The notes under the pieces are model-generated. The model worked only from the letters and a program-made list of their open reading frames with translations. It ran no database searches and had not been told where the DNA came from. A stretch of 64,000 nt of DNA from contig JACTAT010000004.1 of the NCBI GenBank assembly GCA_014526335.1, positions 96,992-160,991 on the forward strand, in the 5' to 3' direction. Shown piece after piece: positions 33,701-48,700 of this stretch (the stretch's first letter is position 1; the number at the start of each line of letters is the position of its first letter). The DNA is from Chrysaora quinquecirrha (lineage: Eukaryota; Cnidaria; Scyphozoa; Semaeostomeae; Pelagiidae). The position numbers and the translations under genes were made by a program.

Positions 33701-36700
33701 ATCAAGAAAAAACCTCGAAAAGGAGTTACATTTTCATCTCGAGAAGATATAGCAACGACATCACCTGAAGACTTTTATCCTTCTGACGACAGTTTTGATG
33801 AAGAATCATCCGTAAATTCAGTGGAAGGGGAAAATAATAATGCTCAAAAAGCCAGAAAACAATCAGCACATTTCGCTCGACGTGCTGTAATAGAGCTATC
33901 TCCTAGCTACCAGGTAGGCTGACGTAATCAGAGATCCCTTTATAGTGTTTTGCTTTTTGCTTCACCAGTTTCTTGGAGGAAGTATTTTGGAATTCATCAA
34001 AATGAGATGTTGACCTCGTATTTGATCTAGCACTATTTGGTTTTGCTAAAAATACATATTTTTCACATTCCTTCCACTCACAATCTTGTTCTTTTGCCAA
34101 AAACGTTTTTGGTGATTTGACGGAAGGTTTGATAAATCTTCATTTATCGCACTGATCATTTATCACTTTATTTCTTAATTAGAAGTGTGCAACACGAAGA
34201 ATTCACTAATTTCTCAGTAAATATTTTTTAATCAAATTAAACGCATCTCATTTCTACATCGATCTCCAAGAACTCACAAAAATCTAACGAATCTAGAAAT
34301 TACAAACAGAAAATCCCTATGAATTACAAATTCGCCATTCATATTAGAGTAAAATAAAAAAGGTGTAAAATAATTATAGTCGTTGCTATAAATAAAATAA
34401 ACACACATCGTCAGATTATTACATTGCCCACCTCATCCATCTAGACCCCTTCAAAGAGGTCTTGATCGGTGCAACATGTTTTTGTATGGCGGACATCTCA
34501 AGTAAGGGATGTATCTCTGCATGCAACAACCTGTATTGCAGTCGCTTCGGGAGACGTAGTGCAGCACATTTTGCTTCGAATTCACGTTTTATCGGAGTAA
34601 AAGTGAAGGAAAGGACCCAAGGCCAAGCTTATCTGCTCAAGGAGGCATTAATTCAATTGTTTTTCTTTTTGTAAGTTACTTGCGTCTTTTTTCCTGAGTT
34701 TCTTCAGATATGTGGATCTCTCTTTGTCTGCCATAATTATTGAATTTGAAGAAAAATTTGCTGCGCTACATCTCTTGAAACGACTGCAATGCCCAACGTT
34801 GCACGCGGAGAGGATTCTCTTGCTCATGATATTCGTCATCTCCTAGAAAAAATTTAGCCGACACAGACCGCTTTCGGCGCTTTGAAAAGGTTTATTCCCA
34901 GGGGGTACTCATATATCTTTACGATAGGGGTGCTCAGGCTACTTTTTAGGTCTAAAATTGCAGTAAAATTTATTTTTGGGGTCAGTCAATCCCGCAATTA
35001 TTTTTTGGGTTCATGAAATTCAAAATTATTTTTTTGGGTCTCCAAATACAATCATACAGTACAGTAATTCATAAGACAGTAGAATTCCTAGTATATCATA
35101 TTATAACAGTTATTTTGACAACTAGAAACAGTAGTGTCGTGCTTTTGTCCTAAAATCTTAGGAAAGGGAGAAAATTAATCACACCCTTAAAAATTGCACA
35201 AATTTCCGACCACTCCCTTGTCATACTGTAGTTGGGTTTGCAGGGCAAGAAAAGTTATTTTTTTGGGTCAATTTTCTTGCTTGAAATTATTTTTTGGGTT
35301 TACGGTTGGCACCTCCGCCTGATCACCCCTATCCTAAAGATATATGAGTACCCCCTGGGGGTGTATTACTGCAGAACAGCCTGCAAAGGGGATAGGATAT
35401 CCTTAAAGGGCTGTCACAAGAGATGACAAAGCTGTCGATTCGTGGTATATTGCGAATGGCAGGCCCGCAAATATAAAGAATAGTTTTCTTAGAAAACATT
35501 AGAGAGTGACACAATGAACAATGGGTTTTTCTGTATAAATATCATTTACGAATTAAACCTTCCTTCTGTTAAGTCTTTATGTCCTGAATTATTCGTGTTA
35601 TTCATTCTTAGTGCGAAAAAATCGGAACAGTTATACTGCGTCCCTTCATTCACTTGGGCATGACATAAATAAGTATGAAATATTTTTTCTAGACAGGAAT
35701 TCTTCTTTTATCCTAGGAGCTAGAGGGCAGACTTCTTGACGTAATTTATAAGTATGAACAAACAGTTGCTATGTATACAAGTCTACTTAAAGAACCTCTG
35801 CTTGACGAGTACATCAACGATAAGGGATCTGGAATTGAATTAGAATGCGATAAAGAGGATTCTTTGCTAAATAAAGCCAGTGAGAAACCTTGGCCGAGTA
35901 TTGAATTGTTGTTTGGCAATGACGCAGATTATCAGAGATATATTGCTGATTTGGTACATCATATTGCAGTCGAGATTAACAATGTTAAAGTTTATTCTGA
36001 GGTGACTATTTTAAAAATTACATTTCCTGATTTATATTTACAACCATGAAGAGTAAGGAGGATAGCCCTCCACATTGCTTCAAGACTGCCTTCCACATTA
36101 CTCCGCATCCATCACATTACTGTTGATTTTCTTTCACGTTACTTTATGATAGCCCTCAACATTACTTCAAGATAGCTTTCCACATTACTCCGCATTCATC
36201 ATATTTCTGCAAGATAGCCCTCCATGTTGAATCAAACCCTCCACATTACTCCGCACCCCCCACATTACGGGTAATAGCCCTCCACACTACTTTAAGATAG
36301 CCCTCCACACTACTCCGGCTCAATCACATAACTGTAAGATGGATTTCAACATTACTGAACATCCTTAACATTGAGGCAAAATAAAGACTGGCTCCACTTC
36401 TGATCAGGTTTGATCAGGGCAGCTAGACTATTTGGGACGCTACCTGCCATAACGCTTTGCTTGTCTTTTTTCTGAGAGATTTAAGATGTCTCCGTTTAAG
36501 TTTTCCAGAAGTCAAAAGTATTGTTCCTTACCTGATCCCTCTTACTAATAATGAGTTATTTGTCAGTAGAACTTTTATGATCTGTTGTTGATGTTTCTTT
36601 GTTGAGTTGCAGTGTTTTCTTAGCTTCGGAGCATGGCTTTGCAAACCATTTTTCCCATTCTTGTTGCCAAATTCTTTTCTTGTAACATGGATAGTTGGTT

Positions 36701-39700
36701 GTTCAACAAAGAAAGAGATACCTCGTTGAAATGCAGCAAAATCATGGTATAGAATTTGTAACACTTAGAAAATATCAATAATTCAGTGATACCTCTCTAT
36801 TTTAGTCGTTTGCTGTTTTCTGTAAAATGGTTGAACAAGCAAGCATGATAGATGTCGATAAAGCATTGGCAGAGAAAGAATGGACTGCCGAACAGTTCAA
36901 TGCCGTGTTAAGTCAATTCACAGAACAGGTTCTTATATATTTTCTATTTCTTTTACATCGAGTTGTCTTTATCATTTTAATTATATTTCAACGCATCTCA
37001 TTGGTTACTTGCTCTTTATTTTTGACAAAGCGAATTCCAAAGCGAAGCCCTATATAGCTGGGGTGATGGTACTACCCTAGACAACTGCAAAGGAATTTGA
37101 GCCCATGATTCTCTGCATGAAAGGTATCGATGGGGTCCACTAAAATAATATTCCAGCTGTAATATATTGATTCTTGATTATTTGTTATTTTCTTGTCATA
37201 TTCTTTTAAAATCGTTTGGAAGCTGTAAAAACCTGAAAGTGCAGCTCAAACTTTTTATAGTTAGAACTTCACTATTATTTACAAAACCATTTAATTTATT
37301 ACCATCTTCTAACCAAAACGTGATTAAAAACATCACGAGTCCATTGATGTCTGAAAATGGTCAAATGCTTATTTAATATTGCTTACTGGAATTTAAATCA
37401 TACCATTGGGAGCGTTTTGATAATCATTTTTGCATTTTACCTGAGAGGAAATACTATTGAAAAGACGTTAAAGACAATACGCTCCAGAGGTTATTACATT
37501 ATGTGATATTACTGAGGCTGTTACTTTATATGATATGGCATTAATACGACATGGAGTTTTGTTTTACTCAACAACAGTAACCAACTGTTTAATTCGAATG
37601 AATAGTCAAATAATTGATAATAAAGTTACTTAACCTACTGCTGCCAATATCTACTTCGTTTTCTTTTAAGGTAACGGCAATGAAAGGTATTGAAGACAAT
37701 AAAAGACAGGGGATGTTCCTTGTGCATTCTGATGGGTTTAGAAACTCATGTTTACCATTTCCTGAACGTATTGTTACATCCATAAGCAAACATCTTCCGC
37801 AAATTTCATGTTCGAAAAATGAAGCATTGCTTAAGGTCATTAAGGTGAGTTGCATTGGACTTTCTATCAATATTAATATCTGATTAGAAGAAAGTACGAT
37901 GAAGCAGTTAAGTTATTCACGAGACATTATTAACCACTGTACAAACTTTTTAAGTTATTCATGAGACATTACTAACCACTGCGCAAACTTTGTCAATTTG
38001 TTGATTTCTATTCAAGTGTGCGAAATACAGGCAACAAACAATTTGTCTGAAAAATCATAGTGGGTGGTTGATTGGATGACTTAATCTCTTCAGTGTATTT
38101 TTGTATATTTTTCCTTTAGTTTTCTTCGTTCGTAATATCTTTTTGATTCGGCATTTGAATGAATATATCCTATGTTGCTAGATTAGTATTTCTTTTTGAT
38201 AATCATTATTTGTTTTCTTGTGCAAATTTCAATAACTCCTCTTGTCGATGAGTGTTTCCACGCAATGTTATAATTCGTGTATGGCATAGGAAATGAAAAT
38301 GAATGCTTCGCTCTGGAACTTAATCTTTTCAAACTCCAGGTAATTCATTATTCTCGATTTGATTTCAAAAATTCATGAACATCTTCTTGTTTTGTTGCAG
38401 AGTTCAGAATTGAGACTGGACAGAAAACCTGTAACTGTGGAGGAGTTTGTAGACCATTTAGCTTTCCTTGCAAAAATGTCTTATGAGATTCCAGCATTGG
38501 AAAAAGAATACAACATCGTCACAAGATTATTCCAAACAGCTCTTAAATATTCACTTGAATATCGACCAGAAGATTGGGCACTTTATCAAACACTTTCTCC
38601 AAGTTTCACTCAACTTAAGGTAAAACGTCTCCGCTTTGTCGTATGCTGAAAGATAAGTAACTTACTACGGTAACTTGAGCACTAATTATCCAGAAAATTT
38701 CACCTTCCTAACTAGCACTAGTCCAAATATTTCATGGATAGTCCAAGACATTATCAGGAAAGTAGCTAAATGACTTTTAAACACAACTGTATAAAATTAG
38801 GTGGCAATAACTATCTCTTAGGACAAATTTGAGAGATCAACAGCAACAAAGACAATCCACCGTGACCAATTGCTATGTATTAAACTTTAAGATCTGAAGA
38901 GCTAGATGCTGCAAAAACGTTAAAACTATTTCATTCTAAAATTCGAAAAATTTAGAACCGTGTGTTTATCGCAAGCACCCCTCGCAAAAGCCAGCAGCCC
39001 ATTGGCTATTCGTTGTTCACTTTATAGAGTACCTAAGTACTGCATTTCACTGTACCTAGAACAGTAAATCACTGTATTTTGCGCCTTCAAAACTTATGAA
39101 CCGAAGCAAAAGTACAGTGATTTCCTATTGAAATGTATTTCTCTGGAAAGCCATATCTCAGCCAATGTTTGATATATTTGACTGATTTTGCGTGCATTAT
39201 TTTTGACGCTCTTTCACAAAAGGAAAAGCAAATTTTGAAATTCTTAAAAAAAGATTTTTGATGACGTGACACTTAGGTACTCTATTGTCCACCGTACAAA
39301 TTTGTGAAAAAAATATCAGTTAATTTCATATAAACTCTCCCATTTGCTTTGTAATCATTACGATACAGTGAAATATGACCTGTTTGTGCTCAGTATTTCT
39401 ATGTGCGAATGGCTTCAACAACACTTATGTTATGTGAATATTTTAATAATTTTGAATGAGCAATTAGTGTTTTTTTTTAAGGCAACCATCCTTTATTGTG
39501 AAGCTAAAAAGGATGAAAATATCCAAAGATTTATGAAGGACCTGAAGGTTATGGTTGCAGATTTACGAAAGTATTTGCATAATGTTAAAAACAAAGTTCG
39601 TTCGCCTGTTTTGCTTGATGAAGATGTTGTACCACAAGCAGCAATGGAAAACATTGGAATGTTGATGGAAGATGTTGAGTCGATTGGACAAAGAGCAAGG

Positions 39701-42700
39701 AATTTTGCCAGTTATCAAGATCGATTTGGTGATGCCCTTTCAACTGCTGTCAAGAAGAGATCTCTCGTCTTCGAGTATGTTACATCATTCGATTTTCTCA
39801 TTCAACAGTTAATTGCTTAGATTGCCATGCGCACGCTACTCAGTTCGCAAATAGATTTCACACCAATATCAATGTTTTGCATAATATTAGCAGTAATGCT
39901 TTTTGAGCTAAAATATCCACAATTCGATCTCTGCCTATGATGCTATGAGATAGGAGTGAAACAGAGAAATAGTTTTTACGTGTATTAAAACGTTTAATTT
40001 CAATATTAAGTCCTGGCAAAGCAACTTAACTTCCTCTTTAACTTTTGTGCTAAAGACTTGTCGAGTGAGTTGTTTAGCGTCTCGTTTAGTTGATTCGCCA
40101 CGAATTTCGCTCTCTGTCAAAGGTATTTATTGTGTTTTGTTCATCTGTTTCTAGTTAATGTTTAGTTGTTTTTGCACCTCCTAAACATTAGTTCAGCTCA
40201 CACAAGTGCACTACAGTGTTAATCTCTTTCTTTTTTTCATTTGTTGCGTTCTTGAAGTCAGACTCTCAAGAGCAATAATATAACAACTAACCCTTGCCCG
40301 TGTAAGACCACCGCCTCATGAGGACCACCGCCTCTGATGAACTCCGCCAATAGCAACTTCTACCTAAAAGGCACTATGCATTAAGGTGGCTATATTTGCT
40401 GTTAATCTAAATCTTAATCTTAATCTAAATGTTAGTCTAGTCTTAATCAGTGTTCAACTTAAATGGAATCTTAATCTTAACTTCTACCTGAATTGGAATC
40501 TTAACCTTAATCTTAATGTAAATGCTAGTCTTAATTAGGATCTTAATTTTAATCTTAATCTTACTCTTAATCTTAATGTTAATGTAAATCTTAATCTTAG
40601 TCTTAGTAAATCTTGAAATCAATCTTAATATTAGTCTTAGTCTGTGTTAGTCTTGGTCTAAGTATCAGTCTTTCATTTTTGAACTTAAATTTAAAGTTAT
40701 TCCTAATTTACAAACTGAAGTTCATTTACAAATCAGCTTAATCTGAACCTTTATGTTAATCATGATGTTAATCTGAAATGACATTGAAACTTACAATTAA
40801 TGTTAATGTTGTTGTTTATCACCACATGCAATAATGTCAGTCTCAAACTTTATCATCATCTGAATTCATCTTCATACTCTTAGATGCTTTCGTGAAGTGT
40901 TTAGTGCCACCTCTCACTACTTTGCATAACAAATCTTCGGTGAAAAGTTTAGGAATTGTTTAGCTGTTTTGTCAGGGCTTTAGCAATGTTGCAAGACGAT
41001 TTCAATCTCTACGTCTGTACATGAATTATAATAGATGAAATTGCACGGAACACTTTTGCCTTAGTTTTGAGACTGAGCTTCGGTATAAAATTCTGTAAAG
41101 TTATTTTGCAGATCCCTCTTTGGTCGTTCTTGAAAAGCGTCGCTATTTGATTTTTATTTCTTTCAGATTCTCATATCTGTGCTGTATGAAGTTTTATGTT
41201 GACTGTTGTAGTGAGAAACGAATCCTCGTGTTGCAAAGTGATTAAGTATGATTGTATTTTATCTTGCAGAGAGAATCCTTACCTGTCATCAGATTCATTG
41301 AATCAGTCATCTGTGGCGGCTTTACAGAATGATCTAACTGAGGTCGAACGAGATTTGACTCTTCGAAAACTTTTATGGGAATCAATGAAAGAGTGGGAAT
41401 CTTTGGTTATTCAGTGGAAGATCACTCCATTTGATGCTTTAGTTGTTGATGATTTGCAGAAAGATGTCACTAGATTTGTGCAGACAGTCTTTCTACTTGA
41501 AAAAGGTAAAATAACTCTAATACCTACCTTGCTTACTGAGTTGAATATTCTAACTTTTTAATGAGCTTCATGTGTGATTACGACATTATACAGACGAAGA
41601 CATGATTTTTGATCTGTTTATTGACATAGATCTGTCTAATCGATATTCACGATAAATTAAGTTAAGAATGCATGTAATGTCTCCTTATTTATATGGCAAT
41701 GGCTGCAGCATCTTTGTATATCTTCAGTAGGTTTGAGTTGTAATTTGCAAGTGAACTGCATTCATGAAATCAGTCTCAGTGAAGTTAGCTTTGTAAGTGA
41801 GGGACACATGTACACGTGTACTTATCATTTGGATTAATCAATGAAACATGTAAGACCTCCATGATTAAGTTTTGGTTCGTTATATTTTTTTCTAAGATCT
41901 GTTTAGACTCCCTAAAACGTATTGCGAAATTTCGAATACACGTTGTGAAGCAGCAGCCAGTCACATTTATCAGGACATGGCTTTGATGTCAGGCTGCCTG
42001 TATCAAGGGGGCAAAATGTTTTTAGCCAATCAGCGAATTTATTTATATTCTAGCACAGACAATCCTGTTGCTCGTAGAACAAATGAAAGGTCGAGAGAAA
42101 ATCGTTCAGACTGCAAACCTAACGATTCGGTACGATTTTCTCCAACCTTTCTGTTGTTCTACGAGCATCATGATTGGCTGTGCCAGGATATAAACAAATT
42201 CACTGATGTGCTAAAAACATTCCCCCCTTGCTGCTGCCTGTTCCTTATTTGTGAATTGATTCTCACCATCCTATCGCAACCTACCCTTTTAAAATAACAT
42301 GTTTAATGTTTGCTTCTGCATTAGGGCTTCACGCTGGCACATTTAGCTTACTTTAGCAGTTTCTGAGAAAATTTAACCGGAATCTAGGCATGGTATTCCT
42401 TGTCAAGGCTGTAAATCAAATTTAACTTAAGAAATTTATATGATTCAACTTAAGACCAAATAGGATGTGAACATTTTAAGATTAATTTTAACTTAAAATC
42501 TACACTAACCATGGACTAAGTATGTTGAGACAAATACTCAATCATTTTGGGTCTGTCTTTGCCCCCCTCCCCCAATTCTATTTTGATCACTTTTTCACGG
42601 ATTTCATGAAACATTGTCGCCCGCATGATGGATTGGGTTACTTCTGATATTAATGAAATAAAGCCTGTCACATGATGCTATGAATACACTAATACTGAAA

Positions 42701-45700
42701 AAAGAACACACACGGTCTATGAGAGACAACCAGAAGGTGATATTAGGAAGACCATGTTCAGAAACAGGAAGGCAGACTTTCAAACATCGTGCTGCTATTA
42801 TCTGGAATTCACTTCCAGAAGGGGTTAAACGTTCTCCAAGCTATAACTCATTAAAAAATTCTCTTAAATAACAAAGTAATCTAATAGACAATATATCGTT
42901 CGCGTCATCATCTATGGTATCAAAGAAAGACATTAATAATTATATTTATTTTTAACATTTTACTATACATTTTAGCTGTAAAATTTTTATTACCTTTTAG
43001 TTTTTTTTTTATTCTTAACTTTTAATTTGCATTGACCTGCTTTATCAACTAAATAATGTATGTATGTATTTATGTAAACTGGGTGGGGGGACAATTACGA
43101 ATATGAACGTACTTTTTTAGAATTGTTTCAACATATTTACCCTCCACTTCCAAATGTTGCGTATGCTTAATGCATAGAGATAGCCAGTATGAAGTATTTG
43201 AAGTAATTCTACTCTTGCTCTCTATCTTTTGTAACTATTGCTCTCTCGATTCTTCCCTATAAAGGTCTCCCTCCTAATCCTGTTGTGCCTCAACTGAAAG
43301 AAAAGGTTATGAATTTCAAACAAGGGATGCCAGTCATTAGCAGCTTAAGAAACAATGCATTGAGAGAGAGGCATTGGAATGAAATACAAGAAATTATTGG
43401 CACAAAAGTTGTTAGAGATAAAGCATTTACACTTGGCGATCTTTTACAACTCAAGGTAAGAAAACAGAAATTTAAATGCATTTTTATAACATAATTTCAA
43501 AAGGTCCCGGTTGTTATCACTTTCAGACTGATGTTTTCAGTGTTTGAACTTGCTTTCTTCTTCTTAAACTTTTTGAACAGAAATGAAAATAATTTACTTT
43601 CTTTGGCAATCCTTTGCTTTTTTATGCCAAAATTGGTTTTCATGTTTCTTGTTAACATAAGATTTTTTATATAAATTCAGAAAAATTTTGCAGTTTTCTC
43701 ACGAACATTAAGAAATACAGGACGTAGGTGCAGGGAGCAGGAAAATACACTGCAACCCTGCACCTATAACAGATACAATTCAAGAAAATCCATACATATA
43801 CCTATTTTGAAACTATCAAACTACCAAAAGTCTTTGAACCGAAGATTTCCAAAGATTAAACATGCATGAATGATGCTCTAACTTCTCTTTGCAAGAGATT
43901 CACCGTTTCACAGACATTTTTGTGTAATCGGCTTTGCAGTGGAAAATCATGATGATCTTCGGTGTTTTTGACAATGTTAAGGAGCGCACACAGCCTTTCC
44001 ATAGCTGTTTACTCTTCTCAAAATTTTAACGAGATATTCGAGATTAAAAGTGGTCAAAGACCGTATACATTGAGCACAAAATATAAATAAATATAAATAT
44101 AATGTAAACAAAATAAGCTAAATATATAACAAATAAACATATAAAACACTAAGCATATAATGAAATATAAATGTATAAAAATTCGTTTTGAAGACACGAT
44201 AAATCTTTTCAGGAAATCAGATTTCTTCTGGCAAATACAATCAAATTTCTCGGCATTTTATTTAACATATGCGATTATCATATTTTCAAGATATTTCAAC
44301 ACAAGGAAAGTATTGCTGATATCTCATCACAAGCAAGCAATGAAGCAACATTAGAGCAAATGCTACAAAGGGTAATCGTTACATTTTATTCTAATGTTTA
44401 ATTTATGATTCTGAAAAAAGCGGAACATCTTGAACATCCTTTGAGCTTTATTCGTCTGACACTTCTAAGGGTGTAAACGTCAGAAAAAACCGAAACCATT
44501 GACCAAGGCGAAATTCGTACCATTATGCATCGAAACGCACTAATAAGAAGGTGAAGCTGTACTGGTTTTGTCTCTTGCACACCATCACCTCACAGGATAA
44601 AGCGGGAAAATCAATGCAATTATTTGAGGAGTCATACCAGAAACGTCTAAACTCTCTGTCTGAACACAGAACCAGCCTTTTTGTATTTTAATGCTGATAT
44701 ATAAAAAACCTTTAAATGAAACAGTTGAGTCGCCCAATATTTTCCGTATGAATCACTAACATTCTCGGTAAATCTAGCATATTTAAGAGAAAATTCCCAC
44801 TCCTCCTCAAACAATGTTGAGACTATTGATGATTCTCCTTGCAATTGTGCGGGTAATTTTCTGTTACCACGATGCACCGCCTATCCAAGGCATTTTTTCG
44901 TAGATCGGACATTTTTCAAACAGATCCTATCGAATGTAGCCCTACACTAAATGTCGGTTTCCCATATATACTGGTAAGAACACCAGTATCAGTGTTGTTT
45001 CTACATAGACGTCCTGAAAGTTTGTTCCCTTGCCTATTTGTGGGTGCGACTACTTTTATATTTCCTATTTTATATTTATTATTGTTTACCTAAAATACTC
45101 CCTTTTACCGGAACATTTTGTTATGGAACCAGAACTCCAGATTCCGATAGTCTCGTCTAAAGTCCCGCCATTAAAAACACTTCTATGTGTTAATTTCAAA
45201 AGAACACACGAGTCAGTAAAAAGACTGCTAATGTCAAAAGAACATATTGGGGTTGACTGGAGTCCTGAGTTTTAAAAAATAAATCTTAGATACAATTTTT
45301 CGAAACACTGTCGAAGCACAAATGATAGAAAGCCATGTAGTTCGTTAACTGAATCACATATGCGAGTCAGATTTATAGGTTTGTGAGTTTGATTAGACCA
45401 TACAATCGTCATGGGCCCGTTAGCCGAGTCCAGTTGTAATAATGTGCCGTTTTTGGACTTTCTTCTCTACTGTTATTTTAGCCCTTCTGTTATGCTGTTG
45501 GACACTGCCTAATTTCTTGAAGATGTTCCCATCGTCACCAATTTGTTGATGTGTTTTGTTTCTGATTCAAATAACGACCCCTGAATCTTTGTCATGTATG
45601 GTATATGTTGGCCACGCGTTATGATATTTAGGCAAGTGGAATGTTCATTGAAAGAGCCCAACCTTTCTTCCATAAATGAATCGCTCTTATTTTGTGGCAA

Positions 45701-48700
45701 TTCTCTCTGACAACTTCGTATTGCTTTTTTGCCCCTTGCTTTTCACTTATGGCATTTGTGCTGTACGTAAGTATTAGCGAGAAACAGTCATTCAAGCGTT
45801 GCAACTCCCTTTTCTCTTTAATTCATGATGAGACTTTCCGCACCCATCTTATGTTTGATACGAGTTACTGTAAAGATGAAATTTCAATATGAGAAATTAT
45901 TCTCTTGAAAACTAATGCCTTTGAATAATATCACAGTAAATTTTATCATGATATCATTTTAAAAGATGAAGTACATATTGTATTTCTTTATAGGTAATTG
46001 ATTACTGGAATATAACTGATTTCCAGCTGGTAGCTCATGGTGGAAGAGACGTTGCTGTAATTGTTAGTTCTGATGAAGTAATAGCAGCTCTGGAGGAAAG
46101 TCAAGTGACGCTTGGTAATATCAAAGGATCAAGATTTTCAATTCCAATCAAGGTATTCTGTTAGCACTTTTACTTCACGTGTTAACTATTGTTAGCACTT
46201 TTCTTGAGACCGTTACTTCTATCTTAAGAGTTCAAAATTTTGTATCTTGGAAACATTTTTGTGTTTCTTTTCTTTTGACTCTTGTTGTTCTTCTTACAGT
46301 CACAAGTCGAAGAATGGGAACGAAAATTGAATCTGTTTGCAAGAACGTTTGAAGAATGGATACTTGTACAGAGAAATTGGCTGTACTTAGAAACTATTTT
46401 TTCTGCTGCTGATATTCAAAGGTGTTGAATCTGTAGTTTTTCAAATATTTTCTCTTGTCGTTGATCCGTTTTTACCTGGTCCTTTTCAGTCATATTTAAC
46501 AAATTACAAGTTGATATTTGTTTACGCATCCTTTTTATTTAACCCATGATAGAAAATTATGCATGTTTGCTATGATTTCCGTCCTTTTTATTCCAAGACT
46601 GATAGTTGCAGTGGTTTAGGTGTCTTAAAAATGAAATTGAATTTTCTTGTACGACAGCAGAGAGTTCTAATTATTTAATGCCTCGCTGCAAACCGTAAGT
46701 TTTTTTGCAAATCTGTTATTACCAAATGATGTAGCATTGCAATTTTCCCTGCAGAGTCCGTGAGGGTAATTGCAGGAGTTCCTATTTCTTGGTTATGTTT
46801 ATAACACTTATGATGTGGTATGAAGAAATTCCTTCCAAATGCTGCAAATGAGATGTCAATCTTGATTTTAACATACTGAGAACTAGGAGTTCTTGGTTTA
46901 AGCAAAAAAAAACAATCTGTCAAAGGAAAAAAGTGACATGAACAAAACTGTATTTTATTTTTGATCTTGTCTACCTGTTCAATACATTTTTGATATCCTC
47001 TTCTCTGCATCAGTTGAGAAGCACAGTAATAAAATACAGCAATGCTTGTAAACCGCTGAACAAAAGGACCTTAACCTTAAATCACATCGTGAATAACATT
47101 AGAATTTAGGAGACATTTCATTGTAAACCTTATGATGTAAAAATTTCGAACCGGGATTGTTGGGTTCAGTAAAACAGAAAAGAAAATCACACGAATAAAG
47201 AAAGAAAATGTGAAAAATTGACGATCTCGATTGCAATGTGGTATTCGTAATAACTGCCCCTTTCTTCTTCTCAAGGCAACTACCAAATGAGTCGAAACTA
47301 TTTAATGTGGTGGACAAGAACTGGAAAGATATTATGCGAAGAGTAATTGACAACCCAAATGCATTAAAATCTGCAACAGCTGCTGGTGAGAGTTTTCTGT
47401 TAAAATCAAAACCTATCTTATAGCTCAGCACGCAAATTGATTATTCTTAGTTCTCTTATTTCATTGTTAATCTAAGGAATTGTCATGCTTAGTATACAAA
47501 AATTTTCCATACAAAAATTTTGCTTGTAACTTGATCAAGACTTCAAACAAGGTATTTCGTAATGCAGATATAGGGAGCATTAGGGAGCCTAAATGTTGCT
47601 ATTAGTCCCCTTCAATCATGCCTTTATGTAATTTATATATTTTAATGGTGCCCAACATTATATTGTTTGGTTGCGGACAAGTAGTTTGAAAACTTAGTTG
47701 ACTTTGGTGTTTCAAACATAAATATAATTTGTTAATTTTTGGTAAATTCTAGGTGTTCTTGAGATTCTACAGTCATGTAATTCAAACCTTGAAAAAGTTC
47801 ATCGGTCCCTCGAGGTAATTGTTGTGTACATAGTTTTAATGAAACAAATCAGACAAAATACGATATCATTAATTCGTATGATTAGTTTTTTATCGAATAT
47901 CATTTTATTAATTTTCATTTTGTTGCATCTTTTTAAGGATTACCTTGAAACAAAACGTCTGGTATTCGCAAGATTCTATTTCTTGAGCAACGAGGAGTTA
48001 CTTGACATTCTTGCTAATACGAAGAACCCTGCAGCTGTGCAGCCTCATTTGAAGAAATGCTTTGGCAATGTGAAGGCGCTTCATTTCGAAAAGGAGACTC
48101 GAACACCACCCAATGTTTTTATGATGATATCTGAAGAAGATGAACATCTTTACCTCGCAAAGTAATATTCGTCTTATTATATTGTGATATTTTCATGCTG
48201 TTAATGCTGTTCTTTTAATACACGCATTTTTTTATGAGGAAGTGCTTTATAAGGAAGGTAGTACTCGGGCTGGCAAAAACTTAAGGAATTTCTAGTACTG
48301 GACCGGAGACTACTAAGGAATCTGACTTTTGCTTTAACTTAGCATTTTGATTAAAAAAATGAAGTTTTGAATTAACAGAGCAAGCAATACTCATCGCCAA
48401 TGGTTTTCAATCAGTATTCATTTCTACTCGTCTTATGAAACCTTTATGACCTATATTTCCTTGACCATTGGTTGTTTTTAAGAATCACAAAGTAAAAACT
48501 TAAGGAATTGCTAAGGAATATTGAGTACTCAATTTTCACCATCAGTTAAGGAATTTTCAGTACTGACCCTGAGCCGAACTTCCTTATAAAAAATATGCGT
48601 GTACTCTTGAATAACATGCAGCATCTGTAACATCATGAGTTGATGTTCTCTTTTCTTCTATTGTTTTCACTACTGCAAAATTCAATTTTCTAGAGCTGTA

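Larger units (their letters stand above)
29391..34421 (+). repeat. Right arm of the inverted duplication
   Basis: Reverse complement of 4120-9239, about 5.03 kb, carrying dynein exons at 30701, 31246, 31961 and 33699. All four have exactly the lengths of their counterparts (268, 121, 411 and 215 bp) and no frame damage. Unlike the left arm it holds a stray exon fragment at 30482-30533. Confidence 0.93.
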
